Positions 50,462-61,763 of a stretch of 64,000 bases of DNA are shown here, piece after piece (positions within the stretch are counted from its first letter, which is position 1; the number at the start of each line of letters is the position of its first letter). This DNA is from Nitrospirae bacterium MYbinv3. Lineage in GTDB: Bacteria; Nitrospirota; Thermodesulfovibrionia; Thermodesulfovibrionales; Magnetobacteriaceae. The notes under the pieces were generated by a model, which saw only the letters and a list, made by a program, of their open reading frames with translations, did not search any database and was not told the DNA's origin. The position numbers were made by a program, and so were the translations under genes. Where the stretch lies: assembly GCA_002753395.1 (NCBI GenBank), contig PEAB01000006.1, positions 1 through 64,000 on the forward strand, written 5' to 3'.

Positions 50462-51661
50462 ATGACTAAGAGGCTGGATGATATAACTCCATTTATGGCG
50501 ATGGACATAGCGCGGCAGGCACGCCAGTTCCCTGACTCTATTCACATGGAGCTGGGTGAACCAGACCTCCCCCCCCCGCCCTCGGTAGTGGAGGGGGTAC
50601 AAAGGGCACTAACAGATATGCGTTATGCCTATACCCCTGCGCTTGGCCTTAAACAGCTGAGGGAGAGGATCGCCCAACACTACAAGTACAAATACGACGT
50701 GGACGTCTCACCATCCAGGGTGATAGTTACACCTGGGACATCAGGGGCATTTTTAGTAGCCCTCGGTGTTGTTTTGGACGCTGGGGATCAGCTCTGCCTG
50801 CCTGACCCGTCCTACCCGTGCTATAAGAATTTTGCGTCCTACTTGGATGTAAAACCAACATTCGTACCGGTAGACAAGGGTACCTCATTCGAGATCACAC
50901 CAGAGGCACTCAGTGGTCTAAGTACCATCAAGGCGCTGATAATATCCTCCCCGTCTAATCCCACGGGCAGACTCTACGATAAAGACAACCTCAAGGCGCT
51001 CATCGAGTACTGCGATGAACGGGCAATTGCCTTCATCTCTGACGAGATATATCACGGGTTGGTCTACTCGGCACAGGAGCACACAGCCCTTGAGTTTTCT
51101 GACAACGCAATTGTGATAAACGGTTTTTCAAAGTCGTTCTGTATGCCTGGCTTTAGGATCGGCTGGATGATCGTTCCTGAATCCTACGTGCGCAGGGCTG
51201 AGATTGTTATCAGCAACATCTTTATAGCAGCCAATACGCTGGCACAGTATGCAGCCTGCGAGGCCTTTGACTATGCACACCTGGCATACATCAATAGGAC
51301 ATTTGGCCAGAGGAGGGATTTCCTCTACTCAGGGCTCAAGACGCTCTTTGACCTGCCGGTGCTGCCCGATGGGGCGTTTTACGTCTGGGCCGACATCTCT
51401 AAATACAGCTCTGCCCTAAAAGCACTCACCGGAGGGGCTGCTGGCGCATTGGATGACTTACAGCCTCTGAGTGCAGCGTTTGCCAAGAAACTTATAGAGG
51501 AGAAACACGTGGCCGTTACGCCAGGGGTTGATTTTGGCTCTAACGCAACTCAACACCATGTACGGTTTACTTATACCTCATCCATCGAGGTACTACAAGA
51601 AGGGCTTGAGCGGTTAAAAGATTTCATTCGTGGACTTGTCCTGCAAGACCGCCGCAGATAA
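50462..51661 (+). CDS. Class I/II pyridoxal-phosphate aminotransferase
   Basis: A 399-residue fold type I aminotransferase, aspartate-aminotransferase-like. Landmarks: IHMELGEPDLPPPPSV near 27, YTPALGLKQLRERIA near 62, TPGTSGAFL, the asparagine in IISSPSNPTGRLYD near 165, ISDEIYHGLVY with aspartate and tyrosine, and the PLP lysine in INGFSKSFCMPGFRIGWM near 235. The C-terminal arginine region is HHVRFTYTSS. Substrate specificity (aspartate, aromatic or other) cannot be fixed from sequence. It stands upstream of rpsO-pnp, separated by about 110 bp. Confidence 0.9.
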   Translation: MTKRLDDITPFMAMDIARQARQFPDSIHMELGEPDLPPPPSVVEGVQRALTDMRYAYTPALGLKQLRERIAQHYKYKYDVDVSPSRVIVTPGTSGAFLVALGVVLDAGDQLCLPDPSYPCYKNFASYLDVKPTFVPVDKGTSFEITPEALSGLSTIKALIISSPSNPTGRLYDKDNLKALIEYCDERAIAFISDEIYHGLVYSAQEHTALEFSDNAIVINGFSKSFCMPGFRIGWMIVPESYVRRAEIVISNIFIAANTLAQYAACEAFDYAHLAYINRTFGQRRDFLYSGLKTLFDLPVLPDGAFYVWADISKYSSALKALTGGAAGALDDLQPLSAAFAKKLIEEKHVAVTPGVDFGSNATQHHVRFTYTSSIEVLQEGLERLKDFIRGLVLQDRRR

Positions 51662-51772
51662 ATATCTGTCCCTATGAAAAAATTATGTACACCCTGTTTA
51701 CACTTATATACATTATATGGTATTGTTAGGTGTATAGTAGTTTAAATCTTATATAAGGAAAGAGGTGATAAA

Positions 51773-52042
51773 GTGTCTCAAACCAAAGAGACTAAAAATA
51801 AATTAATTGTGGATTATAGAATTCATGAGAAAGATTCAGGTTCTCCAGAGGTGCAGGTTGCGCTTTTGAGTGATAGGATAAGTTATTTGTCAGATCATTT
51901 CAAGGTACATAAAAAAGACCACCACTCACGCAGAGGTCTTTTGAAGATTGTTGCAAGAAGGAGAAAGCTTCTTGAATACTTAAAGACCACAGATAGCGAC
52001 CGTTATAAAGTACTAATTGAGCGGCTGGGCATTAGAAAGTAG
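51773..52042 (+). CDS. rpsO: 30S ribosomal protein S15
   Basis: An 89-residue S15, the standard length. Signatures are [54 protein letters not shown] (in parts) and [12 protein letters not shown]. The start is GTG with AGAGGTG upstream. pnp follows after 9 bp, the classic rpsO-pnp order. Confidence 0.97.
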   Translation: MSQTKETKNKLIVDYRIHEKDSGSPEVQVALLSDRISYLSDHFKVHKKDHHSRRGLLKIVARRRKLLEYLKTTDSDRYKVLIERLGIRK

Positions 52043-52051
52043 AGGTTTGTA

Positions 52052-54166
<2,115 letters not shown>

Positions 54167-54224
54167 AGGCCGCGCAGCTTGCAGCAGTATGAGACAATCA
54201 TATATCTGCTTAGCTGGCATTACC

Positions 54225-54251
54225 AAGGGATAAGTGTATTATCCCTTTTTT
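54225..54251 (+). terminator. Intrinsic terminator of rpsO-pnp
   Basis: A 9-bp perfect stem, AAGGGATAA / TTATCCCTT, with loop GTGTA and a following run of T. It lies 59 bp after the pnp stop codon. Confidence 0.85.
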
Positions 54252-54313
54252 ATTTGTTCTATACCGCCTTAATAAAAGTTCGATACTAAAGAGCGTGAAT
54301 TAAAGGAGCGATA

Positions 54314-55561
54314 ATGTACAGGAAAGAGTATTTGCAAAACGGCATACCGATGGTGATGGAGCAGGTCGCTGGAGTACGGTCTGTGGCTGCAGGCATATGG
54401 GTCAAGGTAGGAGGCCGGTATGAGAACCCACTCAGCAACGGGCTGTCACATTTTTTAGAACATATGTTTTTCAAGGGCACTAAGAGACGCTCCCAAAAAG
54501 ATATCGCTATAGAGATTGACTCCTTAGGCGGGGATATTAACGCCTTTACGTCGCGAGAGAACACCACATTTTACGTCAAACTCCTTAGGGACTATATCAA
54601 CGAGGGTGTGGACATACTATCAGATATATTTTTAAATTCCCTCTTAAACGAACAGGACATAGCAAAAGAGCAAGAGATCATAACAGAGGAGATAAGTATG
54701 CTTGAGGATACGCCAGATGACTACATACACGACCTCTTCTATCAGGACATCTGGGGCATGGACAGCCTCGGCCTGCCAATACTAGGCAGCGTGGAAAACG
54801 TTACCTCCTTTACTCGAAACAACCTACTAAGCCACATCGGCCAATACTACAACACACAGAACACGATTGTCTCCTGCTGCGGCAACATAGACTATGAAGA
54901 AATGTATCGTATGTTTAACAGCACACTCGGACAGATCCAAACCAAACAGCCCACTGCTGAGACTCTAAAGAGACCCTTATTTAACTACGGTACGCACGTC
55001 TATGAAAAGGACCACGCAGAGGTTCATATGTGTATCGGTACCGAGGGGATAAAACAGGACTCTGTTCAGCGTTATCCATTCCTCCTCTTAAACACTGTCT
55101 TTGGTTCAGGTATAAGTTCAAGGCTGTTTCAGGAGATCAGAGAAAACAGGGGCCTGGTCTACACTATATATTCTTATCTCTCTTCCTACCATGATACAGG
55201 TGTGTTTGGTGTATATGCCGCCTCAAGTAAGAAAAAATACATCGAGGTTATCGACGTCGTATTAAAGGAAATGAGCTCCATTAAAGACACCATTACTGAT
55301 ACTGAAGTTACAAGGGCCAAGAATCAGCTAAAAGGTAATCTGCTACTCAATTTGGAGTCATCCTCCTCAAGGATGCAAAATATAGCCAGACAAGAGATTT
55401 ATTACCAAAAATACTACACCCCAGAGGAGATCATACGAGGCATAGACGCCGTAAGACTCAAAGACGTACTCGACACCATAGACGCCTTCCTAAGCCCCAA
55501 TAAAAAAGCCATAACCGTACTTGGTCCCGCCAGTGAGAGTGAGTTGGCCGGTATAAAATAA
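54314..55561 (+). CDS. M16 family zinc peptidase (processing-peptidase-like)
   Basis: A 415-residue insulinase/M16 peptidase. The inverted zinc motif HxxEH is in GLSHFLEHMFFKGT near 42, with the downstream glutamate in EQEIITEEISMLEDTPDDYIHDLF near 115-137. The C-terminal half carries RLFQEIRENRGLVYTIYS near 273 with the substrate-binding R and Y. This is the single-chain bacterial form related to mitochondrial processing peptidase beta subunit and YmxG/PqqL-type proteins. No signal peptide is seen. The ATG has GGAGCG upstream. Confidence 0.92.
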   Translation: MYRKEYLQNGIPMVMEQVAGVRSVAAGIWVKVGGRYENPLSNGLSHFLEHMFFKGTKRRSQKDIAIEIDSLGGDINAFTSRENTTFYVKLLRDYINEGVDILSDIFLNSLLNEQDIAKEQEIITEEISMLEDTPDDYIHDLFYQDIWGMDSLGLPILGSVENVTSFTRNNLLSHIGQYYNTQNTIVSCCGNIDYEEMYRMFNSTLGQIQTKQPTAETLKRPLFNYGTHVYEKDHAEVHMCIGTEGIKQDSVQRYPFLLLNTVFGSGISSRLFQEIRENRGLVYTIYSYLSSYHDTGVFGVYAASSKKKYIEVIDVVLKEMSSIKDTITDTEVTRAKNQLKGNLLLNLESSSSRMQNIARQEIYYQKYYTPEEIIRGIDAVRLKDVLDTIDAFLSPNKKAITVLGPASESELAGIK

Positions 55562-55778
55562 AGAGAAAGAAGAAGGGAGGCCTAGCGACCGTAGGAAGCG
55601 GCTTTATAAATCCTGCCCTCCCTCAGACCTAATGCTGTTGACTTAAGGATGTAAAGATGCAAAAACATAGAGAGGGCTTTGCCCTCCCTAGACCCTCCCA
55701 CAAGGGGACTCGACCCCTTGACCCCGTAAATGTCGAGCTTGGTTGCTTAAGATGCTACTGCTGACAAAAATATTTCTC
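55562..55778. repeat. Repeat region with a one-ended family B copy
   Basis: About 55575-55629 holds the GGGAGGCCTAGCGACCGTAGGAAGCG arm and CTCCCTCAGACC. A family B left end starts at 55630 (TAATGCTGTTGACTTAAG) with core to about 55760, but the right end has decayed (GCTTAAGATGCTACTG). The base before the element is again the GGTCTGAG motif, here in reverse (CTCAGACC). Confidence 0.7.
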
Positions 55779-55807
55779 TTGACAAGTACGATTGTTTTAT
55801 GTATAAT
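55779..55807 (+). promoter_or_regulatory. Consensus sigma-70 promoter at the MltD-like gene
   Basis: A perfect -35 TTGACA (55779-55784), a 17-bp spacer and a perfect -10 TATAAT (55802-55807). The predicted transcript start, about 7 bp downstream, falls on the ATG at 55814. Confidence 0.75.
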
Positions 55808-55813
55808 TGCTTC

Positions 55814-57427
55814 ATGCAGATATTTCGATTCATAGTGCTATTAGCAGCAACGATGATACCGTTTAAGGCTCATGCCTTGTACTATAGTGCGGAAAAGAAG
55901 GAAGATAACAAGGTTACGACTAATATGGTATCCGATAAGATTCCCCACCGGACGATAAAAGAGAGTTCACCTATAACGCACCACAATAGCGGTGTTCAGA
56001 TAGAACATACAGGTCATTTACAGTCTGTCCCACAACCAAACAATAGTAATTATGACGTTGAAAAGTCCTTGAAGGGTAATAGTTTTCATACAAGGGATGG
56101 CTCATCTAAAGTTGAGTTGTTCGAAGAAGTATGGATGTCAATGATCAGGCGGTCAGGGGCAACTGAGGACATGTCGGTGCTGACACAAGCTCTACCCATT
56201 GTCGGCATCCCTGGACAAAGCAGCGCCGATATAAGTTTCACCACTAAAGGCGGAATAGCTGCAGAGCATAATCAACTTGATGGTAAGGCCAGGTCTGTGG
56301 TTGAAGGGTATCTAACGTATTTTTCAAAGAAACTAAAGACGAAGTTTAGTCAATGGCTGACACACGGCTCTAAATACGTACCGGCCATGAAGCAGGTATT
56401 AGAAGAGCATAACTTACCTGGGGATCTAATTTACCTGTCTATGATAGAGAGCGGTTTCAATCTGTTTGCACGATCGCCTTCTCATGCAGTTGGCCCTTGG
56501 CAGTTGATGGCGTCAACAGCGAAGAGACTGAACCTGCAGGTCAATTATTGGGTAGATGAGAGGATGGACCCTATAAAGTCAACAAGGGCAGCCTCAAGAT
56601 ATTTGAGGTTTCTCTTTGATAAGTTTGGCTCATGGGATCTAGCAATAGCGGCTTATAACGCTGGAGAAAACAACATTGAGAACGCTTTGAGAAAGACAAA
56701 TGCCACATCATTCTGGAAACTCTTTGCCAGCAGTCACCTAACGAACGAGACAAAACAGTTTGTACCAAAGTTCTTAGCAGCAAGCGAGATCGGTCAAAAG
56801 CCTGAAAAGTACGGTATAGACGATGTCACTACTCAAGCCCCTTTTACATTTGACGTGGTAGTTGTAGTGCCTCCGGCTACGCTTAGTTTCGTTGCTCAAT
56901 CAGCAGGCACTACGGTTGAAAAGATTCGCGAACTCAACCCTGAACTTAGACAGTGGTGCATCCCCCCGTATATGCAGAAATATCGCCTAAGGATACCGGC
57001 CGGTAAGAGGGACTCCTTCCTATATGCCTATAACGCCGCAAGTGTAGGTGAAAGATACCCTCTAGCCAGCTACACCACAAGATCAGGTGATACGCTTGCA
57101 TCAATAGCACGTAAATCAAGGGTACAACTCGATATACTGCGTGATCTAAACAAGCTGTCTTCTAATGGGGTGCTAACTCCAAATATGGTCATCTATATGC
57201 CACCAAACACAACTATAGTGAAGTCTAACGATGATCAAGCAAAAGACAACGTACGCCATAAAGGCAAAATACATGTAAAAAGCAAAACACGGTTAAAAGG
57301 TAAAATACATATCAATGCAAAAGAACAAAAGATGAAAGACAAAAGAGCAGTAAAAGCACATAACAACCACAAAAAAAGTATCGCCCATAACAAGCCATCA
57401 CACAGCCAAAATAAACGTAGTACCTAA
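55814..57427 (+). CDS. MltD-like lytic transglycosylase with LysM domains
   Basis: Starting at MQIFRFIVLLAATMIPFKAHA gives 537 residues with a clear signal peptide; an ATG five codons earlier (55799) overlaps the promoter -10 region and is unlikely. A variable linker (about 20-165) leads to the SLT domain (about 180-320): LPGDLIYLSMIESGFNLFARS with the catalytic glutamate, AVGPWQLMASTAKRLNL, and DLAIAAYNAGENNIENAL. Two LysM-like peptidoglycan-binding units follow (about 345-400 and 415-460, YTTRSGDTLASIARKSRV). The last 70 residues are rich in lysine, histidine and asparagine. This is the MltD layout. Confidence 0.9.
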   Translation: MQIFRFIVLLAATMIPFKAHALYYSAEKKEDNKVTTNMVSDKIPHRTIKESSPITHHNSGVQIEHTGHLQSVPQPNNSNYDVEKSLKGNSFHTRDGSSKVELFEEVWMSMIRRSGATEDMSVLTQALPIVGIPGQSSADISFTTKGGIAAEHNQLDGKARSVVEGYLTYFSKKLKTKFSQWLTHGSKYVPAMKQVLEEHNLPGDLIYLSMIESGFNLFARSPSHAVGPWQLMASTAKRLNLQVNYWVDERMDPIKSTRAASRYLRFLFDKFGSWDLAIAAYNAGENNIENALRKTNATSFWKLFASSHLTNETKQFVPKFLAASEIGQKPEKYGIDDVTTQAPFTFDVVVVVPPATLSFVAQSAGTTVEKIRELNPELRQWCIPPYMQKYRLRIPAGKRDSFLYAYNAASVGERYPLASYTTRSGDTLASIARKSRVQLDILRDLNKLSSNGVLTPNMVIYMPPNTTIVKSNDDQAKDNVRHKGKIHVKSKTRLKGKIHINAKEQKMKDKRAVKAHNNHKKSIAHNKPSHSQNKRST

Positions 57428-57530
57428 CGTCGTTGTAAGGGGTACACACACTTTATAGAGCATTCATAAGGGGTGTCTGTTGCATCAAATGCAGCAATGA
57501 TAGAAAAGAGGGGGGAGAAAGCTTTTACTA

Positions 57531-59102
57531 ATGAGTAGTGTTGCAGTGGTTGCTATCGCAGCTACACCAGTATTGAGTCCTTTTTTAATATTAGCTGCCG
57601 GTACAGGCACAGCCGCTGTTGCATCCCAAATTGCATTGAGACTCTATAACATTTACAAAGGTGCAAAGAAGGACTCTCAAAGAGCTGAGCTAGTTGCATC
57701 CATACGCGATAACATCAAAAACACAGTTAATGAGATTAGGTTAGAGATAGACAACCTCCATACTGAGGACAGAACCCGGCTGCTTGATAGATTAAGAAAT
57801 ATAGAGGACTTCGACCACAGACTTCAATATGCCAACACACAACAAAGTGTTCAAGAGGCTGTTATACGATTTGGTGATCAGTATTCAATCCTTAAGTCTG
57901 ACATTGAACTTATTAAGATTGAACAAGCGCAAACACAAAAAATCGTTCAAAAGTTAGTAGGGGAAATCACCTTGCAAATACTCACTATAAAGCAGTCAAT
58001 TGACCCAAGCTACACACCTGAAGATATTGATATTTTACAGATGGAACTTGAATCGGCTTTAAAGCTTGATACCCTTGACAGACAATTGCAATGGATCAGG
58101 GATATACAAGTGAGACTCTCCAATGTTATCACTACAGCAAGGATTCGACAAACCGCTGATAAGTCTCAACTGAAAGAAGAAAAATACCAAAGGGGCAGCC
58201 GCTTTGCTGATAGCCCTGACAAAAACACAAACAACCAAGTGGACGTAGAGGACATTTGGGGTGAGGAGGCACGTCAGTTCTACAGTCAGATAAAAGAGCT
58301 TGATGAGGAGTACTATCATAGGCTTACCCCGTTAATAAAAGAACTCAATTACAAACCTAATTCTCAGAGACTACAACTCATCGGAACCAGCATGAAGTTA
58401 TACTATGGACAAATAAAAGAGTTAACTGCAAACACAAACATCTTTAAGGATATGCTCAAGAAGCTCCTCCAACAAGCCTCAAAATACGAGGGATTTGCTG
58501 ATATCTCACCTAGCATAGAGTTGTTGTTTATGAACAGATATGTACGTAAGGATCAATACGACAGCTCCGTTGCGATATTATCAGAGTTCATTATAGACGC
58601 TGAAGAACGCATGGCAAAACAAAAGATTATCCTGCGCCTTAAGGAAAACATCGAATCTCTAGGATACCCCATATTAACCGATAAAGAGCCAGAAACATTA
58701 GACAACATAGTTTTGGCATCAGACCTGTTTTCAAGGATTGAGAGTGAACAGGTCGTTTATCTCGATACGCAATGGGAAGACTACAAGGTCTTATTGAGAT
58801 TAAACAATTACGGAGAGCTTACCACAAGGCTGATTAGAGTAGTAAAAACCCAGAAAGAAAGACAAAACCTCCCCACAAATCAAAGACAGAAGGATAGAGA
58901 GATTGCCATGAAATGGTGTGAGGTCTATGACAGATTCATAGAAAAACTAAGAGAGGACTATCCATCGCTTATACAAAAACTCAGAAAGGAACCACAGGAT
59001 GAAAATCTAACATACGTTGTCAACAAGGAACTACTACCTTCAGGAAGAACTAGCAAACAAAAAACGCAAGTACACTCAGAACTTGGAACACGACAAACCT
59101 GA
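57531..59102 (+). CDS. Coiled-coil protein paired with the Ser/Thr kinase
   Basis: A 523-residue protein of unknown family. The N-terminus is hydrophobic (about 3-35, VAVVAIAATPVLSPFLILAAGTGTAAVASQ), probably a membrane anchor. Long coiled coils follow (about 45-215), then a charged linker and a helical C-terminal half (about 240-500). The end reads LIQKLRKEPQDENLTYVVNKELL, which resembles the end of the 850-residue SPFH-like protein of the TIR locus. AGGGGGGAG precedes the ATG. Its last 86 bp overlap the kinase gene if that gene begins at its first possible start, so the two are co-expressed. Confidence 0.7.
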   Translation: MSSVAVVAIAATPVLSPFLILAAGTGTAAVASQIALRLYNIYKGAKKDSQRAELVASIRDNIKNTVNEIRLEIDNLHTEDRTRLLDRLRNIEDFDHRLQYANTQQSVQEAVIRFGDQYSILKSDIELIKIEQAQTQKIVQKLVGEITLQILTIKQSIDPSYTPEDIDILQMELESALKLDTLDRQLQWIRDIQVRLSNVITTARIRQTADKSQLKEEKYQRGSRFADSPDKNTNNQVDVEDIWGEEARQFYSQIKELDEEYYHRLTPLIKELNYKPNSQRLQLIGTSMKLYYGQIKELTANTNIFKDMLKKLLQQASKYEGFADISPSIELLFMNRYVRKDQYDSSVAILSEFIIDAEERMAKQKIILRLKENIESLGYPILTDKEPETLDNIVLASDLFSRIESEQVVYLDTQWEDYKVLLRLNNYGELTTRLIRVVKTQKERQNLPTNQRQKDREIAMKWCEVYDRFIEKLREDYPSLIQKLRKEPQDENLTYVVNKELLPSGRTSKQKTQVHSELGTRQT

Positions 59103-61722
59103 TAATCTACAATCCCCTGACGATGCCACTTTAGTAGAAGACGGCAAGACGTTACGTGAAGAACTAACGCTCGTTGAGCAGAAATCATCGGCTGCTCCCC
59201 TAGGAACTCTAACAAGCCCACTTCTTTTAAATAATTTCAAGGACTTCACCATAGTAAAAGAGTTTCCAGCCAAAGGCGCAGAGGCAGACATACACCTGAT
59301 CAAGCAAGGTACAAATGAATTTATCCTCAAGCTATACAGAAAGGGTCTGGCCCCAGGTATTGACGTCTTAAAGAAGGCCCAACACCTCAGCACAGCGTTT
59401 CCAGAACACATAATATCTATCAAAGACTACGGCCTAGACCAGAACTCTGGGAGATGGTACGAAATACAGGAGTATGCAAAGTATGGTTCTCTAAAGGATT
59501 ATTTTAAGAATAAACCTGACGAAAACTTACTGAGAGACATTATAGTTGAGATATCTGAGGCACTCAGGGCGCTTCACAATAATGATATAATACACCGCGA
59601 CTTAAAACCATCCAACATCCTGGTCAGAAGCATAGACCCTATTGTACTAGTGTTTACTGACTTTGGTGTCTCCTCATTGATTGAACACGACCATTCAAAG
59701 AAGTTCACGACCGTAAAGGGTACACCGATGTACTGGGCGCCTGAGGCATTTACCGGCGTTATTGGACCAAAGGCGGACTGGTGGTCGTTTGGCATGATCA
59801 TCCTTGAGTTGCTGCTTGGCAAACATCCCTTCAGCGCCCTTGATGTAAACGTAATAATGTACACGCTTGCCACTAACGGAGTGGTGATACCCAACAACAT
59901 ACCTCAAGGCTTTGACCTATTGCTGAGAGGTCTACTAACGCGTGAGCCAGATAAGCGATGGGGATATCAGCAGGTCAGATGTTGGCTGGATGGCCAACGA
60001 GACATCGCAGAGTTTTACTTCAGGCCACAGGAGGAAAAGCAAATCTATCAGGTTCCATTTTCCACTGATGACAGGAAGTTTTATTCTTTGCCAGAGCTAT
60101 TGGAGAGCTTTATAGAGAATGAGACCGCCTGGCAAGATGCCATTGTTTATATGCAGAGAAGGTATATCTCAAAATGGCTTTCTAAAAACGATCAGTACGG
60201 ACTTGCTCTGAGAATCGAAAAGATTTTTGAACGCTCAGACATAGACCCAGATCTTGCCCTTATGAAGGTAATCTACACGTTTAACAACACCTTGCCATTT
60301 GCTATTTACGGTAAACTAATAACACCACAAAACCTTTATATATATGCAGCAAGAGTAATTCAGGGAGTTGAAACCAACGCTGAACGGCTTGTGATTGACA
60401 GCCTCCTGTGTGGTAAATTGCTTGAGTACTACGCACTGTACGTCACCTGTACACAGAAAAATGATAACGCGATGTATCAACTCTTAGAAAATCTGACAAA
60501 GACCTTCTCAAAAGAGATCTCCTACGAAAACAAACTCCAGCAAGTATTGGTGCTTAACGTGCTCCTTGAGCCTGATAAATACATCATGCCAGCCAGCATA
60601 AAGCAGGACATGTTTAACAAGGTAGACTTCATTGATCTGCACAGAAACTGCTTTATAAAAAGGGATGAATATTCGGCTGTCGCTGACAATTTTATCTTAC
60701 CGGACGATATAAGACATGACATATTGAGCAACGAGTTTGAGAACTACAAGAGGGGTGTGCAAAAATTACGAGATCTACAAGATAATGAACTACTCATAAC
60801 CGCAGACTATTTTAAAGGGCTATTTGCAAAATATCTTATCCCGCAAGAGATAAACGAAGGCATACACGGTCATAGTGTTGCTCAATACACTGAAGCCATA
60901 CAACAACTTAACGAACTGCAAGAGCATATGCTGCTTTTAGATAAAGATGAGTACAGCGAGCTACAGAAGAAGTATGTTATCCCCGTTGAGATAAACGAGG
61001 GGATTATCAACATACAATCCGCTACCTTTAAGAAGGCCGTAAGTAATTTGAGAGATTTACAGAGAGACAATCTATTATTAACCCAGGCAGATATAAAAAA
61101 ACATGCAAACGAGCATCCAGAGATATTTGACTACATCGATGGTAAAACAGATCCCCCTGAGGAAGGCTATACCTTGCAGTTAAGGACAATAATAGCTAGA
61201 AACTGGATTAAGAGACTCACGAACAAAAACAATTACTTGCAAAGATACATAGCCCTGTCCAGATTCATCAAAGGTAACGTTGAAGTCTCAAGGATACCAC
61301 TACTAAAACGTCTGAGCAAAGAGCTCGATGAGGCGCTTAATTATATCACTCAGGATGACAACTACCTTTACGGTTCTACAAATCACCAATACATAGCGCT
61401 TAAAAAACTCAAGGCATATATAGAGAGTTTAGTCGAGGCGAGGGTCACTTGGGAGGGGTATGACAGAGTTATAACCGACGAACTATTTGACGAGATATCA
61501 AGTATGTCCAGGGCTATTGAAAGGAAGGCCGAACAGATAGGCAGAGGCAAGGGATTTTTCTGGAATATGGTAACTGAAGCAATCAAAGGTACATTGGATG
61601 AGAACACGTTTAATAATGTCTGCATCGATGTATACGTTAGACACCAGGCCAGGATAGACTATGTGCTTATCAAAACCACTTACAAACAGGAAGAACAGGA
61701 CAAGCATCTTTCAAACTCTTAG
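59017..61722 (+). CDS. Eukaryotic-like Ser/Thr protein kinase with 47-residue repeats
   Basis: A cytoplasmic kinase of up to 901 residues. The kinase domain spans about 75-330: ATP lysine in EFILKLYRKG, catalytic loop IIHRDLKPSNILV, DFG in VFTDFGVSS, activation segment with TPMYWAPEAFTG, and WWSFGMIILELLLGKHPF. All catalytic residues are present. A helical region follows; then three exact-length 47-residue repeats at about 550-690, beginning DEYSAVADNFILP, DYFKGLFAKYLIP and DEYSELQKKYVIP, each ending LQ-x3-LL. A helical C-terminus of about 200 residues completes it. The start is uncertain: TTG at 59017 (used here) or TTG at 59083; there is no ATG before the kinase domain and no good ribosome binding site. 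Confidence 0.87.
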   Translation: MSTRNYYLQEELANKKRKYTQNLEHDKPDNLQSPDDATLVEDGKTLREELTLVEQKSSAAPLGTLTSPLLLNNFKDFTIVKEFPAKGAEADIHLIKQGTNEFILKLYRKGLAPGIDVLKKAQHLSTAFPEHIISIKDYGLDQNSGRWYEIQEYAKYGSLKDYFKNKPDENLLRDIIVEISEALRALHNNDIIHRDLKPSNILVRSIDPIVLVFTDFGVSSLIEHDHSKKFTTVKGTPMYWAPEAFTGVIGPKADWWSFGMIILELLLGKHPFSALDVNVIMYTLATNGVVIPNNIPQGFDLLLRGLLTREPDKRWGYQQVRCWLDGQRDIAEFYFRPQEEKQIYQVPFSTDDRKFYSLPELLESFIENETAWQDAIVYMQRRYISKWLSKNDQYGLALRIEKIFERSDIDPDLALMKVIYTFNNTLPFAIYGKLITPQNLYIYAARVIQGVETNAERLVIDSLLCGKLLEYYALYVTCTQKNDNAMYQLLENLTKTFSKEISYENKLQQVLVLNVLLEPDKYIMPASIKQDMFNKVDFIDLHRNCFIKRDEYSAVADNFILPDDIRHDILSNEFENYKRGVQKLRDLQDNELLITADYFKGLFAKYLIPQEINEGIHGHSVAQYTEAIQQLNELQEHMLLLDKDEYSELQKKYVIPVEINEGIINIQSATFKKAVSNLRDLQRDNLLLTQADIKKHANEHPEIFDYIDGKTDPPEEGYTLQLRTIIARNWIKRLTNKNNYLQRYIALSRFIKGNVEVSRIPLLKRLSKELDEALNYITQDDNYLYGSTNHQYIALKKLKAYIESLVEARVTWEGYDRVITDELFDEISSMSRAIERKAEQIGRGKGFFWNMVTEAIKGTLDENTFNNVCIDVYVRHQARIDYVLIKTTYKQEEQDKHLSNS

Positions 61723-61763
61723 GGAGAGACTACTAATACAATTTAACGGATTAAGAGAAGTCT
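61723..61763. repeat. Family D fragment between convergent genes
   Basis: AATTTAACGGATTAAGAGAAG (in part) at about 61739-61758 matches the start of family D. Confidence 0.5.
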
